Below are positions 1-9,444 of a stretch of 64,000 nt of DNA, one piece after another. The stretch covers positions 248,001-312,000 of the forward strand of contig JPHH03000004.1 in NCBI GenBank assembly GCA_000750105.3. Direction: 5' to 3'. The position numbers and the translations under genes are program-made. The stretch's first letter is position 1. Every line of letters begins with the position of its first letter. The notes beneath the pieces are model-generated. The model had not been told where the DNA came from, ran no database searches, and worked only from the letters and a program-made list of their open reading frames with translations. The stretch comes from Tolypocladium sp. Sup5 PDA-1. Taxonomy: Eukaryota > Ascomycota > Sordariomycetes > Hypocreales > Ophiocordycipitaceae.

Positions 1-746
1 TGGTGTTGGAGAATGCGGCACTGCGATGAAGAGATCGAGGAATGCAGGTGAACCACCGGGGAGTTGTCAGATCCCGGCGCGACGTTTCTGATGGCCCCTG
101 CCAACGCTTGAGCCGGGTATCTCGCTCGGGGATCGCAGAGGGCCGCTGCATCGTAGCAAACGTCGGATCTTCCTGGACTCGTCTGTTCCGCCCCTCACGG
201 AGGCTGTAGAACTGGTGGACTGGTGGACTGGCAGCGCATGACGACGACGACGTTGGGTGCGCCAGAGAGGCGGCGCACGAGCCAGGGGGTCGCTTGCAGG
301 ACACGCGCGGCCCCACAGGGCTCCCGCCCGCCATTGGCCCGCAGCCCCGTTTTTATTAATTAAACGGCGCGCGTCTCGACGCGTCAAAATCGCGACTAGG
401 CGCGTCTCGAGGGACGTCATATCAGCAGCCCCAGCCCCCGTTGACGAGGCGCACGCACTGCGAACGCAAGCGCGGCACCACCCCGCCATCGTCAGAAGCG
501 TTCCTGTGCGAGGCGGCGGCGGCGCGGAGCTTCAGGCGGTGAGTTGGTGAATGGCCCGCCTCGCCTGCATGCAAACGGCGCCAATGGGGGTCGTGGGACG
601 ACGATGTCATGCCATGCAACGGTTCATCTGCGGGCGGTGTGATGGCTATGGGGGGGGCGCTTGGGGGGCTGGCAGGATGGGAGGGCAATGGGAACGTTTG
701 TCTTACGCGGTGCTCTGCCCCGGAGCTGAGAGGAGCAGCAACAGCA

Positions 747-786
747 TGAAGTGGAGGGGACAGGACTGAAGTGGAGGGGACAGGAC
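747..786. repeat. 20-bp tandem duplication
   Basis: Two perfect adjacent copies of a 20-bp G-rich unit that begins TGAAGTGGAG and ends GACAGGAC. It lies in non-coding DNA and looks like replication slippage. Confidence 0.9.
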
Positions 787-1028
787 GCATCTCGATGAGA
801 GCCATCCATCCACCATTCGGTCTGGTGACGATCAGGACCGGACAAACTCGCTCGTCGTTTGCACACCTGACCATGTCGAGGCACCACCAGCTTATCCTGT
901 CCCCCCTCCCTCGTCGTCCGCCTCATCTCTCGCCCTCCCCCTCGCCGCCCTGCAGCCGTTGCAGTGCGCCATAAAACAAAGGGCGGCGTTTACTCATTAA
1001 ACTTATAGAGCCCTCTGTCAGTTTCTCT

Positions 1029-1058
1029 CTCTAGGCAGGCGTTCTCTAGGCAGGCGTT
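1029..1058. repeat. 15-bp tandem duplication
   Basis: Two perfect adjacent copies of CTCTAGGCAGGCGTT in non-coding DNA. Confidence 0.9.
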
Positions 1059-3243
1059 GAGAGTTCAACAAGGAGCGGGTCGGCGGGTATAGGTTAGGCT
1101 AGGTTCGGGTAGGTAGTCTGCGACAGGTTCGTTCGCACGAGGGAGAGGGAGACAAAGAGAAAGGCTAAAAGAGAGGGACAGCAACTGGAGCTAGGGCAGG
1201 GCCAAGTGTCCAAGCGGGCTTCTCGAGGGATAGTTGCCCGGTCGAGACGATCGCCGAGTAAAGGATAGAGAGGGAAAGAGAGCGAGGGAGGGGACTGGTA
1301 GTGCACCATCCTCGATGGTGTCGGCTGCCTAGTTAATCCAAATCTCTACTCCGTAGCGTAGGCCGGGCGAGGATCTGAGACGACGGGAAGCAGACGACTG
1401 CAAATCAGTATAGCCGGAGCGAGCGAGCACATCCAGTGAAGCATTGGCGACTGGGGGCGCTGGCTCGTGGTTGGCACGACGGATGGACCAGACGACGCCA
1501 TCTTGGGCGCCCTCCAGTAATAGCTCACAAATACGGACTATGTGATGCGTTGTTTCCAAGGCGCATTGATGGACGTCCTGGCAAAGCGCCACAGCTTGCC
1601 GGGATGGAATTCGGACGACTGCCCATCCATACACCCGGTGCCGGGGATCTGCGAATCGCAAAACGGCAAGCTCTGCCAAACATCTGAGGCAGTCGGAGCA
1701 GAGACGCTCGTCCTTGACATCCATCCATCCCATCTCTCTGTTTCTCGTCAAAGGGGCTGGGCCATGAGTCAAGGACACCTCCAACAAGGCCACACCAATC
1801 AACCAGGCCACTCGACGCCGCCCGCCTGCCCCGAGAGGCAGACGAAAGGGCGACAGCGGGCGGGCGTCTCGTCCCGTGGCCCCATCCATCCACCCACCCA
1901 TATTCCTCTGGCAACGGCCCCTGTCGCTTTGCCGTGACGGGGGGGGGAGGGGGGGAGGACCAAGGACGATTCAAGCCTGAGGGGAAGGTGAAAGAGAGAG
2001 AAAGAAAAAGGTAGGACATGGTCTGCCTGGCTGCATGCACTTTAGCATGTATGCAAGGGTGGTGGTGTAGCTTTTGCCTCTGCGCGCGACATGCTCCGCA
2101 TGAAGAAGAGCAGCCGTGGCAACAGCAGCTGCACATCATCCGACCGCGACTCAGATCTATCGCTATCGAAGGGAGGGAAGGAGGGACGGCCTGCGTGGTT
2201 GGCGTAAAGTGCTTGCATGAAGGTCATGATGCGCGCCTGTGTCACCTGCAAACTCACCTCACTTACACGCATCCACAGGTAGGCACCAGTCGAGAGAGAC
2301 CCGGACGAGGAGGCGGGGGAAGGCTGTGAGCGCGTCCGGCCCCGATCATCCAAGGGGAGGGACCTTTTTCGGATTGTCCGTCTGGCTGGGAGAAATAGGC
2401 AGGATGGGAGACCGTGGATGGATGGATTGGTGATGACGATGGCACGATGGGTTGGGTGCGAATGCTGACGACGGCAGCTGCTTGCAGACACCACCGGTTA
2501 CAGTGGACAGGCATGTGGAGGTACCAGGCGAGCGTTGGGATGGTACCTCACGAATGCCCCGCTGACCGCCCTCGCGCGAGGTACCGCATCCGGCGACGAC
2601 GGACGGTGGCATGTACCTGTTGCGGCGCGCATCACAGCGCTGTGGCACCACCACCCACCCACCAGCTCCAGCGTCAGTGGTTCCAGAGCCCCCCAGGCCG
2701 CCCCCGTGGATGGACCACGCCCCCCTGGTCCAGGGCAAGCCAGGCGGCCCACATCCACTGTCTCACCTGCTTCCGGCCCCGTCACCCAGCGGCTGGGCTG
2801 CCACTGGGGGGTCCATATTAGGCCCATGCACCCTCTTTAACCCCCCCATTCTCCTCTTCAGTGCCCGGCTCCTTCCACTGTCAACCATTCAACCATCGTC
2901 GCGGCTTGCCCTCCCTTCACCGTCGCCAGCCTACAACTACTGCCTGCCTTCTCCCTCCGACGGCCACCAACCACCACCAGCATCTTGCACTGCTCTTCGC
3001 TGGCGCGCCTCGATCGCGATACCTTGGACTGGTCTTTGATCGATTTGTTCCGTCGCTTCGCTTCGATTGCTGCGCATCTGTCGACGGCCGCGCAAGGGAA
3101 AACGCCCAGGCGCAGTTTGCGCGCGGAATCCACCGCTCGCGACGACTGACAAACGAACACTCCAACAACCCGCAACCAACACGCACCCAAATACACTCAT
3201 ACACAGCCACCGCATCGTCGCGATCGACTCTCCGGCCGACGAG

Positions 3244-4104
3244 ATGCTTCTTCCATCCGCTCTCTCCTGCGACTCGGCGCAGTCGTCGCACTCCCGCCTT
3301 CAGTCCGCCCTCTTCGTCTCTCCGCCCGCCAGTCCCCCGACTGTCTCGTCGCAAACAGCCCTCGGCAACATCATGACCACCTGCCGCTCCCTTCAGTCCC
3401 TCATATCGTCGCCGGCCACCGCCCCCTCTGCGCCGCCGCCGTCCCTGGCGCAACTGCCCACGCCGCCTCTGTCGCATGCGCCGCCGCCGATGAAGCTGCG
3501 GTTGCGCGCGCGCCCGGCCCGGCCGGAGCAGGGCAAGGGCGACGACACCCTCTTCGCGAGGAGACGGGTCGTGAAGCGCTCTGCGCCGCCGCGGGGTGCG
3601 AACAAGCGACGTCGCACGGACGACGACGACATGGGCAGGGAGGATCTGAGCCTTGACGAGGAGGACGTTGACAGCGACCTTGACATTACCGAGTCGCGAC
3701 AAGCGCAACCGTCCGACGACCAGCCCGCGCCGCCGTCGACGCCCAAGCGCGCGCGCATCGCGCCGGAGCAAATACCCCTCGGCCTCGAGCGCTCCGACTT
3801 TCACGACGTCCACCTGCTCGACAACGGCGGCCGCGAGGAGAGCAACAACAACAAGCCCGGCACAGACGTGCAGGTCGAGGCCGACGGCGCCGAGTGGAGC
3901 GCCGAGGACGACCGCGTCCTGGTCGAGCTGGTGCTGGACAAGCTGAAGCTGTCCAAGACGGAGTGGCAGGACTGCGCGCGCAGCCTGGGCATGGACCGGC
4001 ACAGCGTCAACAGGCGGTGGAAGAGCCTCATGATGAAGGGCGACGTGGGCCTGAAGACGAGGGGGAGCAGTCGGCGGGCGAAGCTGCACGCAACCTGGCG
4101 GTGA
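3244..4104 (+). CDS. Myb/SANT-like DNA-binding protein, 286 aa
   Basis: Single-exon gene. The C-terminal part (residues about 217-271) is a Myb/SANT-like helical domain starting EWSAEDDRVLVELVLDKL and ending in an RRWKSLMMKG recognition-helix-like segment. The rest is Pro/Ser/Ala-rich and disordered, with basic clusters that could act as nuclear localisation signals (ANKRRRTDDDD and PKRARI) and an acidic run after residue 120. A nuclear transcription-related role is inferred from the fold only; no target is visible. The start at 3244 follows a long pyrimidine-rich leader. An in-frame ATG lies upstream at 3067, and a later one at 3373 would remove 43 residues, so the N-terminus is uncertain. 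A 414-codon antisense frame over this gene is a by-product of its GC-rich codons. Confidence 0.65.
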   Translation: MLLPSALSCDSAQSSHSRLQSALFVSPPASPPTVSSQTALGNIMTTCRSLQSLISSPATAPSAPPPSLAQLPTPPLSHAPPPMKLRLRARPARPEQGKGDDTLFARRRVVKRSAPPRGANKRRRTDDDDMGREDLSLDEEDVDSDLDITESRQAQPSDDQPAPPSTPKRARIAPEQIPLGLERSDFHDVHLLDNGGREESNNNKPGTDVQVEADGAEWSAEDDRVLVELVLDKLKLSKTEWQDCARSLGMDRHSVNRRWKSLMMKGDVGLKTRGSSRRAKLHATWR

Positions 4105-5392
4105 TGGCGCCTCTACCACTACATCTACCAGGCAGATCCGCTTGTGGGCTGTCTGTTTCACTTCACTTCATTATACCCCAGCTTTTACCAAAACCATCCT
4201 TTGGGCCATCTCCCCCATCAAGAGATATCCCAACCTTTCCACCTGCAACTTTCGGGAAGACGCGGTCACCTTTGGGAACGAACCACGACCCGCACTCTGG
4301 CACTGGCGTTTTTGTTTGGGAAAGGGGAAACAAGGGGCCTGCCCCTCTGAAGTCCGATGTGGGTTTCTGGCTTTGTTGTTTTTGTTGCCAGGGCATTGGC
4401 ATTTTGATGATATCCCCCCCGTCGCGCGAAGAAAGGAAACCAGCGCTCGAGTTTCTTTGTTTCGGTAACCCCCTTTGATGGGGGTGTTTTAGTAAACTCT
4501 ACTTCTTTTCTTGTCTCTCGCGATGCTGGCCCGTCGGGTATGGCAGTTAATGCAAGACTACTTTTTGCAAACCGCTCTTACAAGCACCGTCCTGTTCCGT
4601 GCGTGATGGTATCCAACGGCTCTCTCACCGGGCTGCTCACCGAGCGCCGTCTCTCCCTGCCGCGAAAGTTGGGGGGGAGGGGGGGCGTGAACCCCGAGGA
4701 AAATCCCTCCTTCTCGTGCCACTTTTCTTCTTTCCCTTTTCACTGCTCCCCCCCCATGTCCTCCCTCGTAGGCCAGGGTCTGTTGGTCCACGAACTATTA
4801 ATATTGCGACGGGGCTGATGGACCGGTCCACATGGCAGTACCCGCCCGCCGTCACGGGTGGGTGAGGCTTGTGGACAGGGGTCCATCCCATGGATCCAGC
4901 ACTTTACAGACGAACGCGGGTGGAGAGCGCGCCTCGACGCGTTAATTCACTGTACCAAGTACGGATACGCATAGCAAGATGAGCAGGGCAGGGCAGGGCA
5001 GGGCAGCGTTCATGGCGCAACGTGGCTGCTCACATGACTTGCTGAGTGATTTTACGTTGTACTCCGTACTCCGTACTTGCGAGGCATTTCTTGTCCATGG
5101 AGGGAGGGGACACGCCGTGCGTTGGCGTGGCTGGGACAACGAGTTGAAGATTTCGTCTGTGCCCCGTGACAGGCACCGGCACGGAAAGGCACCAAGGCAA
5201 GTTTCAACGGGCCCTAGTGGCGTTAGTTTGCGATGCAATTGGGCGCTGCTTATCGATGTCATCATCTCCGTCGAACTAGGTCTGACGTTGAGCTTCTAGA
5301 AAGCCGACGAGATTCTATACTTGCGTCTAGGCGCCTAGCGGTTTACCGGGCCAACCGCCACTTATACCCAGATAAATCGACAGCAAACGGCC
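4105..5392. other. Intergenic, convergent 3' ends
   Basis: Spacer between the 3' ends of the Myb-like gene and the GDE1-like gene. It has no recognised ORF. It contains an AGGGC-type short tandem run at 4984-5006 and two overlapping TACTCCGTA motifs at 5060-5075. Confidence 0.5.
5060..5075. repeat. Overlapping TACTCCGTA motifs
   Basis: Two head-to-tail copies of the 9-mer TACTCCGTA, overlapping by two bases. The same 9-mer or its complement recurs at 1347, 37759, 42560 and 57461, always between genes. Confidence 0.8.
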
Positions 5393-8300
5393 TTACGTCT
5401 CCTTCAAAGCCTTTGCAATGAGCCCGACTCTGTCCGCCACGATTATGTCCACTCCGGCCTTGGCCTGCGTCTACACATTGAAACGCCATTAGCTCCAACC
5501 CCGAGGGAGGACACAACGAGGACGAGACGCACCTTGGAATTGTCGGGAATGTTGTTCAACAACCCATATGAAGCGCAAACCAAACCGGCCCCCTTCACAA
5601 ACTGCACCAGCCGGGGGCAGAGCAGCAGCGTCTCGCAGGCAAACACCACCCCGGCGAGGTTCCAGCGCTTGGCGAAGTGAACGGCCACTTGGAGGCTCGC
5701 AGCGCGTACCTCAAGGTCCGCCGCGGGCAGCTTGCCTGCGTTCGTGATGAACATGACCGGATACGCGCGTTGCTTCCAGGAGAGGAGAATGCAAATCTCC
5801 GGCGTGAACGATGTGAGGATGATGCGTCGCTTTCCGCCCAAGCGATCAAGCTTGGCCAAGATTGCATCGACAAACGTGTTCATGTTGATTCCCACGGTAG
5901 CGACACCGGCGCCGACAGCTTCGTGGAGCCTGGGGTATTCTGATTGAGTTAGTTGTGCCTTCATGTAGCAAGGGTGGGGTGTCAGGGTGCAAGGTGCTCG
6001 TACTGGCTTCGATGTCAAACCCAATCTCCTCGGGCAGCCCGACCAGCATTTCTTCCAACGTTGCAAGCGAATCCTGTATGACGTCCCCTCGGGTATTGGG
6101 CTTGAACCCTTTGGCCTTGAAGTCGACCGTATGCTTCATCCTATCCTGGATATGGATGGCCTCCGTCTCGGACCCCTGGCCGAGTGAGCGCGAGCGGTAT
6201 CTGCCTCCATAAGGGTGCCGCCAGCCTTGACCTTTGCCGAGCACAGACACGGGGTTGCCGTGAGGTGACTGAATTTGGCTCGCGTACCTGTACTGGTCGA
6301 GTGTGAGGTCGTGTATTGCAACGTCGGTGCCCGTCTCGCTCAGGGAGAAGTCGTGGTAAATGACTGGCTCGAGATCTCTCGTGATTTGAACATCTATAAT
6401 GTTAGCAATTGTGAAAGTCTCAAGAAGCCGGGCGCAATCGTACCGAACTGGAAAACTTGTTAGCACCTTGCACAGCTGCTCTCCAAAGGAAAGAACTTAC
6501 TTCAACATAGGAAGCGCCTTGCTTTGCTGCAGAAAGGGATGACTTTCAGACGGTCAGCTTCCATAGCAGAGCATGCATCTGGACCATCACATACCTCGAC
6601 GGTGTTTTCTCCAATCTGAAGATACCCTCGACTTGAAGTGTTCTGGCCAAGTCCTGCTTCGCTGTCAACAAATACCGGCATCATAGGTTGAGAACGACCA
6701 GGGCCTACCTCTGTGACCCACCAGCACTGGAGTCTCGCCATGGCCTTCCAAGGGGCCAATAGACCGCGGCGCTTGCAGACCATCAAAGGGTTTGCAAATA
6801 AATGATGTCAAAGCCACTTTGCCCACCATCCCCATGGTCTCTTGATCTATAATGACCACTGTTTGCTCTCGGACCAAGCTCTGCCGTTCGTCTCCAAAGT
6901 GATGTTGGTTGTTGGTTAGGAGTGCCGTGCCGCTGGCAACCAGCTTCCCTCTTTTCTTCTGGCTTGGCGAGCGACTTTGCAAGACCCTGAGAACGAGCTG
7001 CAGCTCAACGTCTGGGTTGACGGAAAACACGAAAGGCTCATTGACCATGTCATCCAAGATTGGGAGCCGGACCAGGTACGGTTCCTGAGCTGCACCCAGT
7101 ACAAACACTTCGAGTGTATAAAAGAGGTCGTGATAAATGCCTTGCGTAGAATCTGACGAGCAAAAGTCGAGGTCCACTGCAGTACTCTCTCTCCCTAGTT
7201 GTGTGCTACCCAAGTTGACGACCAAGGCGCTTTTCTCCAGCCTCTCATCGGCCATTAAGTCGTGCTCGGAAGCCACAAAGGGGCCACAAGGGTCTCTGCC
7301 GGCGCCGTTAGTTGCAAAGCCGTCAAGCAACTCGGCAATAGCCAGGTGGCCTCTGAAAGCGGCGTGCTCTTTCGCCGTCCATCCGGAAAAGTCGGTTTTG
7401 TGCTGGCTGGCACCAGCCTCCAAAAGGAGTCTGGTAATTTTGTCATGGCCCCTCGCGCAGGCAGTGAAGAGAGGAGTCCAGCCACGGCTCAGCTCCTGAA
7501 CATCAAGCCCAACACGCTTTGCGAGCATATCCCGGAGGATCCGTTCCACGTAACCAAAGTGCCCAAGCTGAGCCGCAACATGCAGGGCAGTCTCACCGCG
7601 GCTTGACTGGTGGCTGAGATCCACGCCGTACTCTAACAACCGGTACACTAACTCGTTGTTTTGCTGTCTCAAAGCCACCATCAAGATGTCCCCGATAGTA
7701 CTTTTGTTCTCGCGGCTGCTCTCAGCTATGCCATTTGAGTCGAGGGCGTTTAAAATAGCGTCGGCTACTGCCACATGGTTGTCATTAGCAGCAAGGTGCA
7801 TTGGTGACTGGTTTTCGCTATCCGGCAATAGAGCAGCTGCCCTGACCAAGTTGCGATTCTGTGATTGCAGCAAGGTGTCCAAGATGACTTGACAGATTTC
7901 CACAAGTCCGAATTTGGCGGCATAATGCAGAGGGAGACGGCCAAACTGGTCGGTTTCTGTGAATACCGTTTCCGCAAAAGGGCCCAAGAAGTCACGCATC
8001 TGACGGAACAGACTCGCGGGGTCGTTGTCGTGGAACATGGCCACGGACGTCCGATTTCGAATGCCGAAGGTCGTTCGATTCTCTTGGCCGACGAAAATAA
8101 TGAATGTACCCAGGAAATCATGGTCAATTATCTGGCCATCCTCGAGAAGCGGGCTTTGCAGGTGCAATGCTGTGAGGCCCCCTGGCCGGAAGAGTAGTGA
8201 ATGCATGAGAGCATCTCTCATAAATGCTTGGAGCTTCTGCCTTGTCATGCCAAGCTCGTGGCTCAGCGAATCGAACCTTGTCATGGTAGATGTTGGCTCG

Positions 8301-9000
8301 CCATTCGGAGGCGATCGATGCATAGCATTGATGGCCCTGGAAAGGGCATCTGGGCTGCGCAAGTGGACACATAGGAGCAGACTTTTGCGTCCGTTTGATG
8401 CCGACATGGCGAGTTCCTGTCTGATGGCGGCTAATTGTGTTCTTAGCCTCTCAGAAATGCGGCCAGAAGTCTCATCCATGATCGCTCGTGTCCCCAGCCA
8501 TCGATCTCTCAGGTCATGGTAGGGGCTGGAATTTTTCTGACCGAGCCGATCGAGTCTGCCGAATGTCTTGTCGAGGGCATCTTGGTTGACCCTGTCAAAC
8601 CATTGCAGTTTTGCCAAGTCCCGCTCAAGGCCCTCGAATGCGTTGCGCAGGACTGTCAATTCACCGTGATCCACACCATTGACATGCAGAGACTCGCTAG
8701 GTTCACGGGAGATGTTAAACCGAGAACGCAGCGACTCTTCGGCCTGGGACAAGGAGTGAGCCTGGCGTCGACGAAACTTGTCGAGAGCAGAAATGCTCTG
8801 ATCCAGGCAACGGTAGGCCTCTGTGTCCTGGTCAGCTTGTGCGCCAGAGCAGGCTTGTTTCTACCTAGCTGACCGGAGATGCCGGCCTGGCTCTGCGCGC
8901 CGGGCGAAGACCTGAAGAGGCGCTTCAACGCATTGTAGTCGACGTAGTGCTGCTCCCATTCGGGGACAACGTGCCAGTGGAGATCTTGGCCAAACCTCAT
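5393..9000 (-). CDS. GDE1: GDE1-type SPX-ankyrin-glycerophosphodiester phosphodiesterase, about 1072 aa
   Basis: Large cytosolic enzyme of the yeast Gde1 family, which hydrolyses glycerophosphocholine to glycerol-3-phosphate and choline. Domain order is as in the family: an N-terminal SPX domain (MRFGQDLHWHVVPEWEQHYVDYNALKRLF), six or more ankyrin repeats in the middle, and a C-terminal GDPD domain with GHRGLGQNT, GENTVE, YVEFDVQITRD, YHDFSLSETGTD and FDIE. Predicted exons: 9000-8874, 8820-6709, 6653-6595, 6542-6501, 6447-6444, 6393-6004, 5939-5533 and 5470-5393. The lengths sum to a complete frame. The first donor is ambiguous: 8865 is phase-compatible too and adds three residues. The fifth exon is only 4 nt (see findings). 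The SPX domain is a known inositol-pyrophosphate/phosphate sensor, and a CACGTG site lies 181 bp upstream, so phosphate control is likely. The gene is divergent from the ankyrin-repeat gene at 9445. Confidence 0.93.
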
Positions 9001-9444
9001 GTTGTCTGTCGTGCTGTAGCAACCAGGATGCAGAACCTGTGGGATGGACTGGGAAACACAGCAAAGGCTGAGCGACGGGATGCCCGCTGAGGTGGCACGA
9101 GCACATGTGTGTGGTGATTGTTGTCACCGACTTGCGGCGCATGCTCGTCACACAAGGACTGGAAGCTGACCCAGCCCGCACACGTGACACCGGTGAGCGC
9201 ATCCTTCCCATCCTTTGAATGCATCCTCCCTAAATTGTCAAGGTGCATTGTGAGCTCCTCGCAGACTGCTGCACCAGTACAGACCGTGGATACGACGTCC
9301 CTTTGTTGCCCCCCCTTACAGAACGGAAGAGCGCGGCGAGTGCGGACGCTACCCGAGTCAACCACACCACCAACCACACCACCAACCAACCGCCTTGGCC
9401 GTTGACGATTATTAGCTCGTGCGCTTGGAGCGGGAGGCTTCGGG
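9001..9444. promoter_or_regulatory. Divergent promoter region between GDE1-like and ankyrin genes
   Basis: 444 bp shared by two outward-facing genes. It contains one CACGTG E-box (9181-9186) and a short run of CACCAACCA repeats at about 9360-9390. Confidence 0.6.
9181..9186. promoter_or_regulatory. CACGTG E-box, candidate Pho4/NUC-1-type site
   Basis: Perfect CACGTG 181 bp upstream of the GDE1-like start codon. Pho4 in yeast and NUC-1 in Neurospora bind this core to induce phosphate-starvation genes, and yeast GDE1 is a PHO-pathway gene. The match is short, so a functional role is inferred. Confidence 0.45.

Larger units (their letters stand above)
1..3243. other. Gene-poor left end and leader of the Myb-like gene
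   Basis: No open frame here has a recognisable domain, and the longest (minus strand, about 190 codons near 1.3-1.9 kb) has skewed composition and no family signature. The stretch holds low-complexity CATCC/GGATG-rich runs, a 20-bp perfect tandem duplication at 747-786, a 15-bp one at 1029-1058, and a pyrimidine-rich stretch from about 2,830 to 3,240 that looks like promoter and 5' leader of the gene starting at 3244. Confidence 0.5.

Noticed and set aside
1080..1120. Telomere-like TTAGG/GGGTAGG strings
   Set aside because: Irregular and only a few units; no TTAGGG array, and the site is internal to the window.
1329..1901. 190-codon minus-strand frame in the left gene-poor region
   Set aside because: No family signature, starts in a CATCC-type low-complexity run, and overlaps a plus-strand frame of similar length with no better support.
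2917..4161. 414-codon open frame antisense to the Myb-like gene
   Set aside because: It mirrors the GC-rich codons of the plus-strand gene, has an Arg/Leu/Val-rich composition and no domain.
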